DNA of 64,000 nucleotides from Seison nebaliae. Lineage: Eukaryota; Rotifera; Pararotatoria; Seisonacea; Seisonidae. Below are positions 35,418 to 47,935 of this stretch, piece after piece. Each line of letters opens with the position of its first letter. Position 1 is the first letter of the stretch. A program made the translations under genes and the position numbers. The notes beneath the pieces were generated by a model. It was not told the DNA's origin and did not search any database. It saw only the letters and a program-made list of their open reading frames with translations. The stretch is taken from the NCBI GenBank assembly GCA_023231475.1, contig JALJEE010002175.1, positions 62,001 to 126,000 of the forward strand, read 5' to 3'.

Positions 35418-38400
35418 CTGAGATTAAGTACTGAATGATGTTTATTAATCCATTCGGTCGAGTTCCTCGATCAGAGACGACGATGGACTGATAAATGGTC
35501 AATGGTGAATGTCTGACCAAATCACTTTACATAAGACGGAAATTGAATAAGAAATTGTGGAAGAGATTTAATTCTCTCATACGAACTCATGCCATCGAGA
35601 CATCAATGTATAGAAGAGGAAACATCGATTTGTTGAGATCTGTTTCTATTAGTTGATTATCTGTAGAAGTTACGAATAAATCTATCAGGAGTTACAGAAT
35701 GCCGTGTTGGAAGAAAGTTAAGAGGAAATAAACTAGGAAAGTTCATATTTCTTAATCGAATGGAAAGAATGGATAGAAATCGTAAGAAATACCATTGCGA
35801 ATGTCTAATCGTCTAGTCGTCAGAGATGATGTAAAGAGAATTTGAAAATCGTTTCTCGATCAACTTCACAAGTACCTAAGAAATTTCGTAATTATTTCCT
35901 ATCAATCATTTTTAATATGATCAATTTCACTAATCATAGTCATCATGATCTGCATAGAATGTTCGGAGTAATCTCATAAAAATTTAACGATGAACTTAAA
36001 AGTCAAATTATTAATTTCCGTATTCTGACGACAAGCCACCACAACTTACGAATGACTTATGAATTATCTGCTGTCAGTAAATGCCAATCGAATGAAGATC
36101 ATCATCTGTTAAATTTTCCACTAGAAGAGTGGATTCCAATTGATAAAAGTGTGAGAAATGACGGACAATCTATTGTGAGTATGGAAATGTCGATGGAGGA
36201 AACCATCATATTCTACATAATAATTTCTTTGCTGAAGAATTTCACTCGGAGAAATTACTCTCTCGTTTATTAGATGAAAGAAAAGGAAAGAATTCATTTA
36301 TATCCACTTACGAAATATGACGACGACGAGACGTAATGGTTACCAAGAAAGAAAACGTTATGTATGATGATAAGGAGGAAATAGATGATAGTGGATTTCA
36401 GGAACAGTAGAAGTGAAGAAAAGGAAGGAAAAACTTATCGGCAGTTACATACCGAAAATGGACTTATTTAGCACGATCGTTCTATGAAATAATTACTTAA
36501 ATTACACCAGTTCCCACAAACATAACTTTATGGAACATTTTCGTTTCATTTCAAAAAAAAACTAAAAGTTCTCCAGGCGACAATCAGGGAAATTTGCAAT
36601 AATTTCTAATAATCATTTCTCATTAATTCTCTTCTCAATGACGACGTTTCAGTGAAGAACTCTTGAAAAATTGAAGAGAACTTTGTTCTATTTGACGGAA
36701 GTAAAAAAAACCGTTCAAATACCATAAACATTTGGAAGACTCTCAAAATAACCGTATGTTTAGTGGCGGGGACAAAGGAACTTGTTATTAAGGAAAAAAG
36801 GAACGTATATTAGGCAACGGAATTTATTGAATATAGAAACCATGAGATGGTGGCGGAAAAACTGTTTTATGGAATTGGATAAAAACGATGAATAAAAAAT
36901 AGTCAATCAATCATCAAGTTTGGACGACAATGAGCATAAAGTGAGAGCGGATGTGTAACTGGATAAGGAAATGTGAGAAGGTACTTCCATTAATTGGATG
37001 TATGATTTGTAGGGAAAGAATTTTCATATTCACATGTCGTAGATACGTTCGTTATTTTACCGTTCCTTTCCAATTCCCCATTTCAAATAAAGTAGAATGA
37101 TTTATAAAAGTTCCTAATCCTGACATTCAATGACGTCAAGTCGTCTTCAATCATTTCTTCCGTATCCATCTTTTCTACCTGAGGGGAGGAAAGTTGTGAA
37201 CATTATAAGTTTACTTCTCCGCCATGTACATGTATATGTGGATCTCATTAAATCTATTCCGCGTTAGTCATCATTATGCTATTTCATGGGTCCTTATGTC
37301 GTCATTCGATTGGAATTGATATCAAATAACGATGACGCCTGATTCGAATAAATTAATTGTTTACAATGAGAAATAAAAGAATAAAATCATTAGCAAACCA
37401 ATTCTTCTATTATCCTCTCAAACACATCTCTTTGATCTACTGATTATCTTCCACTAATCGAACGATAAGACGAGGAAATGACGAATAACATCATCAATTC
37501 CTCCCACCAATCTGTTATCGATCGAATGGAGTTAGACAAAGTAATTTTAAATTTACCTCACCATTTTGGACGAGAAGTTGAAGAAGAAGAAGAAGAAGAA
37601 GTTGAATAATTTGCGGAAACTATTGGAAATTAGTTGCTTTAAAATGATTCCAATATTAACATATTATTTCACTATTAACACGACGGAGAATTGGAGATGA
37701 GAGGAAAGGAAGAGGCAGAAAACTTCATTCATAATTTGCCCTCGAACCCAAATACCTTGAACTTGCATCGTAGGAAAATGAGAGAAAATTGAAAAATATC
37801 ACAAAGTTTCATGTTCCATATGATTCGATTCCTTCCTGAAACAAAAATTTGGAGTTATAATTGAACGTATGGGAAGAAACGATATCGTCCTTCAAATATC
37901 ATTGTCGTTTTCGTAGTATTAACACGGCACATAAAAAAAGACAACAATGAAATGAATTTCAAATGAAATTCTCTCAATTCTTCCTCGTTTTAACTAGTCT
38001 CCTTCGTTAACGAATCGATTTCTCCCCAAATGACTAATCGATAGAGACATATGGAAGAAATGAAGTGGATGTGATGAAGTGAGTATAATGTGTGTTTTCT
38101 GCACCATCTGCTAATGACTCATCATCAACAATGTAGAAATTAGAGAAATATTTAGAAATTAAATTTATAGAATAAAAGGTCGTTACGTGTCATTACCGCA
38201 TCAGATGATTCCATCGAAGGCCTCCATTTCCATGAAACGTTTGACGATTAAGGACGAATGTGATAAGAAGAAGAGACACGATGTCTCTTTTTATTCTCTT
38301 CTAGCGTAAGTGTTCGATGTCAGTAATGTCATTGCAACTTTCCCGTGTAACTTATCAGAAAATATCAGTTGATCGTAACATAGAAATTGTAGTCCTTCAA

Positions 38401-39140
38401 GTAAAGTGTTGAGAAGGGAAACATTTAGAATTTTCCTTTGTAGAATTAGTAATTGTGTAGAGGTGGAATGTGAAGATAAGAGAAAAAGTTCGTATCGTCG
38501 GCGAAAGAGAAGACAAAAAAAGGAGTTGATTGGAACTGAAATACAAATAACATCTCAAAGAAGGCTTCAGTCGTATGAGTCGTCCTTCAACTTCATTCCT
38601 CATCTTTTCTTCACTGACATCTTATCGTCTATCAGTTGACGACCGGTAGCGTTACATTCGAAATGGAAAGTGGCTGATCCTCGAATCAATCCATTTCATA
38701 TTAGAAGGAATGATGGAATTCCATCCTTCTTCCACACACGGAATTCTCGTGTTAATTCGACGGATATATCGTGAGAGAAGAAACGGGGAAATGTTTCACC
38801 AATCCAAATCATTATTATTGATAGGGAAATTACTAATTTTGTCTTTAATAGAATTTCACTTCTCTTCAATTGAGAGGAGAGACAATTGAATCAATTCCAC
38901 CGTTTCTCTAATAAATATGTATATGCTCTTTGTATGAATAGATTACAGCTGTCACTATTCATTTGTTTTCTACTTAAAAGGAGAAATAACGGAAAGTCAC
39001 TTCCGTTCATTTTATTAGTATTATTAACAAATATACAAATGTTACACATTGTAAATAAGTCACTTTCCTCCTCATCTTACCATTTCCTTTACGTACTACG
39101 TTTATCAATTCAATTATTTGTTTATTACACAATTTGCTAA
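35418..39140. other. 3.7-kb gene-free stretch
   Basis: No supported gene. Small frames at 36052-36273 (+) and 38397-38639 (both strands) lack recognisable content. It contains a (GAA)n tract at 37578-37603 and the 3' flank of the trehalose-phosphatase gene, with a minus-strand AATAAA at 39121-39126. Confidence 0.45.
37578..37603. repeat. (GAA)n microsatellite
   Basis: About seven to eight GAA units flanked by 'gaagttg' on both sides. Confidence 0.75.
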
Positions 39141-40374
39141 TCAATTCCGCTTATCCAAATCGACGATATACTCCGACAGTTTTCTCAGATATTTCTCCAC
39201 CAACTCCACACTCATCAATCGATAATTTGCGAATGTTTTGCTCTTCCTCAATTTCTCTTGTTTGTTCGTCATTTGTAGTAGACCGCGGACTAATATCGCT
39301 TCATAGTTCTCACTTCGCATATGATCCTGACCATAAATCTTCTTCAATTCTTTGAATGCCGGTTCGTCAGATAATTCGTCTCCCAAACAGATTGTTATCG
39401 TTCTCTTCCATTCTTCCACATTGAAATTCCTCATCAATTCATCCACCACATTATGGTTCTTGATCTTGAGAGTGGAATCCGTATAATTACTTCCATTGTG
39501 CACATATTCGGCAAGCCAAATTAATGCTTTGCCTTTATTCCAATCGAAATCTGGAGAGACCTCATATAAACCATTACCTGAAACATATCATCATATATAT
39601 TAAATAAAATTATAAAAAAATAATAATTTTAAATTTTAAATAATTCAAATTTAATTCAATTAATACAATATAATTAAATATGAAATATAAATATTTTATT
39701 AATGAAACTATTTAAATCTAACCAGGAACCATCGATAAACGAAGTGAATTGGTTTTTATAATTTTTTCCATGATCTTCAAAACCATCCCACAATATTTCC
39801 GTTCCAATTTCACTTTCTCTTCTTTCGACGCTGGACTGGCTTCGATGTAATGTCGAATTCGCTTCGTAAACACCGAACTGCCAATCTGTTTCACTTGAAT
39901 ATCGACATAGTCCATAAGAATTTTATCGTCGATGAATTTCGTTTTTTTCAATTCATTCTCCAAATTCTTATGGAGAGTATCAAAATCATCAACGTAATCC
40001 TTCCCGATATTCTTGATCTCCACGTTCTCATAACCTTGTGATGTCACGCTGTATTTCTTGATGTCGTAACCATGACAACCAGCCACCAATATATCATATT
40101 TTCCTAATTTCTCAGCACCTTGATCAGAATCGCGACCAGTTATCAGGAAAATGTTCACCTGCAATGATTTACACGCCTTCGCTTTCGAAAATAATTCGTC
40201 CAGTGCACTTTTCATTTCATTGGTGAGTGTGGCATTGACGGGATCAATTTCAGGAATGTTCACCAAAGTTCCGTCGTAATCGAGAAAGATATTGAGATAT
40301 TGAACATTCTTCAAATCGAACGCCAATTTCGGTTCAACTAATTTCTTTATATCAACTTCTTCCACTTGAGACAT
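39141..40374 (-). CDS. Trehalose-6-phosphate phosphatase, single-domain
   Basis: Hydrolyses trehalose-6-phosphate to trehalose, the last step of trehalose synthesis, in the cytosol. Exons are 40374-39723 and 39577-39141 (145-bp AT-rich intron, GTTAGA...TTTCAG), giving 362 aa. It is a HAD-superfamily enzyme: nucleophile/acid pair in FLDYDGTL (Asp32, Asp34), motif II in FLITGRD, the family's GCHG segment, the lysine motif WNKGKAL, and the metal-binding GDELSDE (about residue 283 onward). There is no N-terminal trehalose-6-phosphate synthase (GT20) domain, unlike the usual fused insect TPS/TPP. The start is the ATG at 40372-40374, with short helical residues before the core. FAAH lies 228 bp further on in the same orientation. 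Confidence 0.92.
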
Positions 40375-40602
40375 TTGGAGGAAAAAAATGAAAATTGAAT
40401 TCTACAAAACTAAACAAAGAGAAATAATAAATTTTTCGAATTGAGTCACTTTATACCGTTATGTTACTGCTCTTTCCTTTCGAATGGCATCGATTGGAAT
40501 ATGCTTTTATTTCAACAACTAAAATATCTACTGATAATGGAAAAGAATTATGCAAATAATTTTGAGTATTTTTCTTATTCATATTGTTGAGCCTAAAAAT
40601 TT

Positions 40603-42956
40603 TTATAAAGAATTTTTTAATTTATCTAAATAATTCGGTTGGAGTTGTTGTATTAATCTTAGAATTAATTCGTCATCGAACGGCTTCGCCGCTATTTGAA
40701 TTCCAACTGGTGCACCTACATTTCCCATTGCGTACTAAACGTAAGATAAATAGAATATAAAGGATAAATAAATAATAAATAAATGATAAATAAAGGATAA
40801 ATATAATTAAACTCGCAGCACATTAGTTTCATGTAGATTTTGTGAATTGTGGAATAATTGCCTCAATGCTTCTTCATCCTCCTCCGTTACATTTGTCATT
40901 GGTACAACACCCACCGGATAATCGTTCACATTATACAAAGCAGTATAAGAGAATGCGTCTGAAAAAAAATTATTTATCAGGATAATATTCAAGAATTCTA
41001 CCTCTCAATTGGTTCGTTTTTCCAACATCAACTTGATTGCAACCAAATCCGGGGAAGACACAAGCATCTAATTTTAACTGATTCCATTCATCCGTAAATT
41101 TCTGAATATATTTCTTGATATGAAAAAATTGAAAATTATTCTGAATTAAACTCGAAAAAATTAAAACTTGTTTCTTGAGGGCCACTTCATGTAAATTCTT
41201 CACGTCTCTACAAAACAAGTTTAGAAATTATTAAAAAAAATCTCAAACGAGTATTGAGTCATTGCACGAATAATATCTCCCTTAATTTTATCCTGTAAGA
41301 GAAAATGAATATGAAAATTTTTGAAAAAAAAAGGAACTTTCATAGAATAAAATGGTATAGCTAATTTCAACAGGAAATCGGGCAATCTAGCTGCCATAAT
41401 GAATTCCTTCACAATATCATCTACCGGTTCTCCTTGGCTTTTGGAAATTTAGAGAAAAATTATAAAGGATTCATAAAAGCTAACAAAGCTTCCGCCACAG
41501 ACCTCTTATTGGACATCAATGCTGGATAATAAATTTCCATCAAAGCTTCGTAAACATCCGGTGGGGTAAATTGGACAATCTTTTTAAATAATTTCATATG
41601 AAAAAATGAATTCGTAATTAAACTTTATGTCCCAATCCTTCTAATGCTTTCAATGCCATATCTACGGCTCTTTTGTACGCGGGAGTTGTGGGAATGAAAC
41701 CATCATCATGATACCATCCGATTGTAAGTGATTGAGTTGATTTAAACATCTGAAAAATTGAAAATTTTAAAATTTATATTATATGTAAAATTATAAAAAA
41801 GGTAACTTCTTTATTAAATGGGACTGGGGTACAAGTCGGATCTAAAGTCCACATGGGTTTGGAGAATAAGACTTGACAAGCTCTAACAAGAGATTCGGCT
41901 TCATTAGCCAAAGGTCCCAAAACTGAGTGTACTAAAGAGACGTATAAAATAAGTATTTATATAAATAATAGAAGTCGAACAAACAAAAGTTGCTTTTGAT
42001 GGACCTTTCGCTCCCACTGAACTTACACGATTGACCGTCGGTTTTATACTAAATATACCACACATCATTGCTGGTATACGTAAACTACCTCCGATATCAC
42101 CACCCAAACCAATGATTGATTTATTCTGTCCGATTAACGAACCTTCACCAGATGAACTTCCACCTGATGTTTTCTTCACGTTATGTGGATTTAATGTTGC
42201 ACCATGAATGGGATTGCTACTATCGAAACTTAACATGGATTGAGGTACGTTAGTTCGAATGAATGGCAACGCTCCATGACATTTCATCACACGAATAATA
42301 ATAGCATCTTCTTTAGCTAATTCTTGAAGATTTTTCACTAGACCATATTGTGTGTAATAATTCTGGAAAAATTGTATGTTTAAATTTTATTTAGTTTAAA
42401 ATAAAATTAAAAAATTAATTTAAACTTTCATATTAATGTTCGATTTGACGGAAATTGGAACACCACTCAATAATCGTTCCTCTACTTCACATTCTTTAGT
42501 AACGTCGTCTATTTCAATCGCATCATTCTAATGGAAATCTTATGGAAATCGGAATGATAATTTAATGGTAACATAATTGACATAAGCGACAATGGGATTT
42601 GTTACTTTTGCAGTTTGCGCCGCATCGATTTGATAAGCTTTGAAAATTTCTTCTTTCTTTTCATCAGTTACATCTCCGAATTCGGAAACTCTTCGTGGTA
42701 TTTTATTCTTTTAATTCAAGTTTAGTCAATTAAAAATTTCAGGTAGAAATTAAACTATTTCAATTCCTTCCAATCCTTCTAATAATTCATCCGTCTCATT
42801 TTGGAGAGATTGTCTCGCTTCGGTGATTACTTGTTTATTCATTGTTTTCTTACCAACGCAATCCATTAATTTAAATCCTAAAGTTGTGATGGTCAAAACC
42901 GAAATTGCTAGTATTGTTTCATTGGAATAATCTAACAATAATTCAATCATGTCCAT
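40603..42956 (-). CDS. FAAH: Fatty-acid amide hydrolase 1-like (amidase signature)
   Basis: Membrane serine hydrolase that degrades fatty-acid amides such as anandamide. Thirteen exons: 42956-42756, 42707-42606, 42527-42426, 42362-41981, 41931-41825, 41749-41624, 41579-41503, 41437-41338, 41292-41249, 41207-41168, 41113-41002, 40958-40813 and 40734-40603, giving 556 aa against 579 in human FAAH. An N-terminal TM helix (about 15-33) precedes the amidase fold. The Ser-Ser-Lys triad is visible: Lys in VPISVK (about 129), Ser in GGSSSGEG (about 204) and nucleophile Ser in GGDIGGS (about 228). TNVPQSMLSFD and DAFSYTALYNVNDYPVGVVP are FAAH1 hallmarks. Exon 5 is odd: extending it to the better-placed GTTACC donor breaks frame by one base. 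I used an upstream GTCCAT donor, which drops about six residues. Confidence 0.9.
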
Positions 42957-43610
42957 CTTCTTCTAACTCGATATCAATCAATCTTTTAGTAATGTCTCTA
43001 ATTTCTTCTTATTCCATTTCTATGGATACTCATCGAAATTAAGTCATTCTAAAGGAGAAACTTTGTCAAATCATGAGCCTTGAACTCTAAGGATGCCATT
43101 GGCCTTAATTAATCTTGCCTAATCATTTCTGAATAATTCACATGATTTCGAATTTAGATTAAAGATTGATAAAAACATTATCTCAACTTGACATATTTCA
43201 AATTAACAACAAGGTCGAACAATAAAGGCTAATATTTTTGGATTGATCTCTTCCTCCCTTGATAAGAATTAGAATTTTTTTTTATAGGAATTAGAATGTA
43301 ATTTGGAATTTATATGAATTTATTAAAATTTACTAATCAACTTAATTGTTAGTCAAATTGTTAATTTAATATTTAAAATAGAACTTATGAGATCTATAAA
43401 GATAACCAAAAAATTTTCTTTTTCCGTAAGAAAATTAAAAATTTTTTTATAATTTTAATGACATGCGATTTAAATGAAAGATATATAATTTAATGATGTT
43501 AAATTCCATTTAAATTTACAAAGTATAATAGATGATTCATTTGCTGAATCAATCATAGTACGATGTGCAATTTCACACAATAGGAAAAAACGAAAGAAAG
43601 ATGGAGAAAA
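42957..43610. other. Spacer FAAH - DDX24
   Basis: 654 bp of AT-rich DNA between two minus-strand genes, holding the FAAH 5' flank and the DDX24 3' flank. No gene seen. Confidence 0.4.
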
Positions 43611-46024
43611 TTATGTTTGTAGTTGTTGCATTAATTCTTCGAATTCAATAAAATCAATTTTCATTCTCTTCGTCACTTCTTTCACATCAGCAGTTTGTTC
43701 ATTTCGTTCCTGTCGTTCCATTGCTCTCAATTCCTTACTGATATGAATGAATAGAAATGGAAAAAAAAGATGAATAAATTAAATTGGAACTTGGATGTAG
43801 GTTGATAATTGTTGAGTGCTTCATTCAAATCTAAATCGGCTTCTTTCGCCATTTTGCTAAGCCAATTCTCTTCAAACTTCTTCTTTTTCAATTGATGAGA
43901 AAGATGTTCAATTTTCATGACATATTGTGCCAATTGTTTAACTGAAAGAAAAAATAATTAAAAAAGCCAAGAAGATTAAATATTTAATTAAAGATTAATT
44001 AGGAGAGACCTTTCTTTTTCAATTCATCAACAATTCTTCGATTATTTATATCAATCTGATTAAGTGATGATTCTTTTATAGTCGTTTTCACTTTACACAA
44101 TTCTTCGAATGTAAATTCTTCTATTCGATTCATATCAATTTCAACTTTTTCTTCCGATTCATCTACAATTCAATTATTTCTACAATTCAAATTCCAATTA
44201 AAAACTTTGACATAATGACGTTATAATTTTCGAATAGGAATGCCATTCATTATCTGACAAGAACATAACAGATATACCAGATTTATTACAACGTGCTGTT
44301 CGACCACTACGATGAACATATGATTCGAATGTTTTCGGTACATGAAAATGAATCACGTTATCAACGGAAGGAATATCAAGTCCTCGAGCGGCAACGTCCG
44401 TTGCTATTAGAGCCGTATTATCATTTCGACAAAATGACTCAATATTTTTCAGTCTTTGTTTCTCATGTAAATTCCCATGTAAAGTGAGTAAATGACATTT
44501 ATTTTTTGTTGATTGAAGATCGAATAATTGTTTCAATATCGATGTCAATTTTCGAACTGTATTTGTCGAATTCACAAAAATGATGGATCGACCTCGATTC
44601 ATGAGAAGGAAAAGGAACAGGAATGCTTCTTTCTCCTTCGTCGAACACATCAATTTTTTCTCTAATAAACTACTCGCCATTATCTGTCGTCGAGAGATAT
44701 CGACAATTGATCGATCTGATCGAAAAGGTAATTTTCCGATAATTTCGTCTAATAAAAAATAGAAATTTAATTAAAATTAATAATAAAAAATAATAACCGA
44801 TTTTCTCCATTTTACTTTTCTCTATTTCTTGTACGGTTGACGTGGTGGTTAATCGAATGGATGGAATTGCAGTTAATGTCGCCGAAAATACCATCAATTG
44901 ACGATTACTTTTACATTCGTCAGAACTGGAAAAAGAGATTTGAAATTGATGTTGATAAATTAAAAAATTACCATTGATTGAGATATTGGAATATTTTCAA
45001 CAAATCTTCAAATTGTCCACCTTCAATCATTCGATCAACTTCATCAACTACCACCGTTTTCACATATCGTAACGGTTTTAATAAATTCTTCAAAATAATT
45101 TAATTAATTTAAATTAATTTATTAATTGAGAGAATTAAATTCAAATTTAGAAAAAATATGGAAATTAAACCATTTCCATTAATTGGATCAATCTACCTGG
45201 TGTCCCCACCACAATATGAGGCGACGAACTTAATTGTCGTTTCTGTTTGACGATAGACAAACCACCAACAACCACACAAGTCTAATTGAATAGAAATTAT
45301 AAATTGGGAAATTAGAAAAATAAACTTTTATGGAAGTGGATTGTGAAAGTGACGAACAATTCGCCTTAATTTGAACGGCCAGATCTCTAGTTGGAGTAAG
45401 AATTAATGTGAATAAATCAGTGGGATGATCATCATCGTCATCTTTATCAAACAAATTTTTCAAATGATCATCTTTCCCAAAATCCATTTGCATATCATTC
45501 AATTGATATTCTTGAGCCAAATCGATTTTTTCAAATTTTGAAATTTCTTTTTTCTTCTTCTTCTCTTCCATTTTCTCATCTTCTTTCACTTCTTCTGATT
45601 TTGATAGAAGTCGATGGAAAATGGGTAGAAGGAATGCCAATGTCTTTCCACTTCCAGTTTGTGCCGCTGCCAAAACATCTTTCTTTCCATCTAATACTTC
45701 TCTAATACATTTAAGTTGAATCTCCGTCGGATTGACATAGTTCAAAGTAGCGAGTGTTTTCAATAATCGATCGTTCAATCCTAAATCTTTCCAATTGGCA
45801 GTGACATCATGAAAATTGATGGGTGCCACATTCACCGAACTCACTGTATCAGCTTGATGATATAATGACGATGTAGTTCGATGTTTCCTTGATTTATTTC
45901 CCTTTTTTTCAACTTGTTTCGTGAAAATTTCAGAAGTTTTCTAAATCATAAAATTTTTTCAAAATTTTTCCTTATAGGAAAAAAAATTAACTTTTTTCTT
46001 TTTCGTTATTTTCTTTCTGGACAT
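43611..46024 (-). CDS. DDX24: DEAD-box RNA helicase DDX24 / Mak5 homologue
   Basis: Nucleolar ATP-dependent RNA helicase of large-ribosomal-subunit biogenesis. Exons are 46024-45992, 45940-45326, 45281-45171, 45087-44972, 44925-44798, 44748-44212, 44162-44010, 43941-43791 and 43737-43611, giving 656 aa. The N-terminus is Lys-rich ([11 protein letters not shown]). Motifs in order: Q-motif region NPTEIQ, Walker [10 protein letters not shown] (about 103-111), a Lys/Asp-rich insertion typical of this subfamily, [15 protein letters not shown], motif II DEVD (about 268) in place of [24 protein letters not shown] and [25 protein letters not shown] is characteristic of DDX24. The C-terminal tail is helical and basic/acidic. 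It is tandem with FAAH on the same strand. Confidence 0.93.
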
Positions 46025-47114
46025 GCTTTCCTCTTAATTTTAGGTATGCAGCTAAATTTTCTAATCCGAAAAAGTGATCAAAAATTAATTGATATTATAG
46101 AGAAGATAATAAAAGTGAAATTACTTAACCAAAGCTAAATCTTCCACGATTTACCTTCGTTTCTTCCATTAATTAAACAAATTTTTTATAAACGTATATA
46201 AACGTGATCAATATCAATAAATAAATTTTATAAAAATTTAAAAAAAAATAGTCGACGATGAATTCGTCATACACAATAATAATGATAATGAAAATCAGTT
46301 AAATAATTCAAAAAAAAATTTATCGAATTTACTTCAACTATCTTGAAATAAATTATATCTCGATTGTTAAGCATTTTATTGATAGGAACACCAGGATTGT
46401 TTACATGAGTTCTCTGTCTCCTCAGACGACACGTCTCCATTTTCCTCTTCTCCCAATGAGTCAATATCCTAATCAGAATTCTCTTCGGTCTCAAAATACA
46501 CAATTCTCAATAATTTAGTTCTTCCATTATACTCTTTGGAAAATATTTCCTTATGTACGCAACGTTCATTTCTGTCAATTGATCGCGCCTACAATCTGCT
46601 TATCAGGAGATTACCCTATCATACAAAATCAGGCTAAATAACGTCTAATTTTGAGGGTTTAAAAAAATCACTTTATTTAGCGTTTAAATTAAGTGTCTTT
46701 AGACCGAAAAGGTGAAAAAACGGTCTAATTAACCTCTAATTAAATACTCAGATGAGTACTTAAAATCAGACTTGTTTTTGTATGATCTTTACTCGTTCTT
46801 TACTCTTCGTCACCTTTGGTTTTCTTCCATTGCCTATTCTCTTTTTACGTCGATTTTTTTCTCTCATGGACAAAATTCCAATTTCTAATCCTCTCACTTC
46901 TTTTACTACTTATACTATACTAATGCTTTCCACCTTCACTCAATCTTTTCTCATACTATCCGCTACTACGATTTACCACGAGATATTCTCCTTCCCGATT
47001 TTTAGGATTTCATTTTTTCTTACGATTCGATCACATCTTATCCAATTAATCAAGAAACTCTTATCGAATTGCAATTTTGCCACTTGATCAAGATTGGTGG
47101 GGACCGGAGGTTTT
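46025..47114. other. Degenerate region with pseudogene-like fragments
   Basis: No intact gene. On the minus strand an acidic Glu/Ser frame around 46400-46500 (LGEEENGDVSSEETENS) is broken by stops. Short frame pieces around 46900-47100 also look like decayed coding sequence. An inverted-repeat element lies at 46618-46786. Confidence 0.35.
46618..46786. repeat. Possible MITE-like element or hairpin (169 bp)
   Basis: The 11-bp sequence ATCATACAAAA at 46618-46628 recurs in inverted orientation at 46776-46786. The interior is AT-rich, has repeated 'gtctaatt' words and an almost perfect small palindrome (TACTCAGATGAGTA near 46745-46758). No obvious target-site duplication was confirmed and no second copy is seen in the window, so mobile-element status is only a suggestion. 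Confidence 0.25.
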
Positions 47115-47935
47115 TTAATATTTTTCTAATTTATCCGGACGGGAATTTTCATAATAAATAATAAAATGTTCCCTTTGAAGAGCGAATATTTCCTGCAATA
47201 TTTCCAGAAATTGATGTTTGTTGTCCGTCAGTTTGTCTACCAAAATCAAAATCATAAAAGACCACAAATTTTTAACCAGTGCAAATTCCTATAAACAATT
47301 CATTTCACCATAAATTTCTGAAGTTATCTTACATTTCTTATGTTGTTGGGTAATGTTAATTTGGGTCATTTCTTCTTCTGGAAAAGGAGAAGAATCTTAG
47401 TTTTTACATTTCTCTAATTCCTTCTGCAACTGTCCATAATCGAAATTAGATACCAAATCTTTTTTCAAATAATCAAAATCTTTAATTATTTCAAACGATT
47501 ACTTATCAAAAATCATATCTTCCACTTTCCTCAATGTTTTCTTTGGTTTATTCATAATGGCGTTTGAATGTTCCTCGATCAAATCTAGTAATTTTTGTTT
47601 CGGTAAAAATCGGCATCTAATTTGTCTTTTTGCTTCCAATGTGCTTTATTTATGATAGATTCGAGTAATTTGTACTTCTTATAATTTTTGTCAATTGTTT
47701 CTGTGGTGAAATTGATCAAGCACTCGTATTCTGACTTTATGATAGTCAACGATTTTAAATGATCTCTTAATTCATCTGAACAGAATTCGGACAGTTTCAC
47801 TTTCTTATGTCCTTTATGGTCATCCTAATCATTAATGATACATTTAACACATATTTTCTCTACACAAGTTGTGCAATAAAATTCTTTATAGTTCTTATGT
47901 AATTCGCAAAATAAATCTTCTAAAATATCATCCAT
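47115..47935 (-). pseudogene. Decayed B-box/coiled-coil (TRIM-like) gene
   Basis: From ATG 47933-47935 the frame reads a B-box zinc finger (LFCELHKNYKEFYCTTC, then EKICVKCIIND, stop, DDHKGHKKVKL). The Cys/His spacing is that of TRIM B-box 2 domains. An in-frame TAG at 47825-47827 falls between its Cys and His ligands. Beyond it a coiled-coil-like frame continues (LSEFCSDELRDHLKSL onward), then a one-base shift near 47595 moves it to KLLDLIEEHSNAIMNK. A further stop follows (around 47500), and after that more helical frame ends near 47397. Another related-looking frame (NKHQFLEILQEIFALQREHF) ends at 47115. The multiple independent lesions indicate a pseudogene rather than a missed intron. No RING was seen upstream. 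Confidence 0.65.

Noticed and set aside
36052-36273. 73-codon plus ORF in the 35.4-39.1 kb spacer
   Set aside because: Has an ATG but no recognisable domain and no neighbouring exons; expected by chance in AT-rich DNA of this length.
46782-47087. 101-codon plus ORF with hydrophobic character
   Set aside because: No family match, no splice context; on the minus strand the same DNA looks like decayed coding sequence. Hydrophobicity follows from T-rich DNA.
47809-47832. 24-bp intron removing the TAG from the B-box
   Set aside because: A GTTAAA...GATTAG excision is possible on paper, but it would delete two zinc-binding cysteines and is shorter than credible introns; later stops and a frameshift remain anyway.
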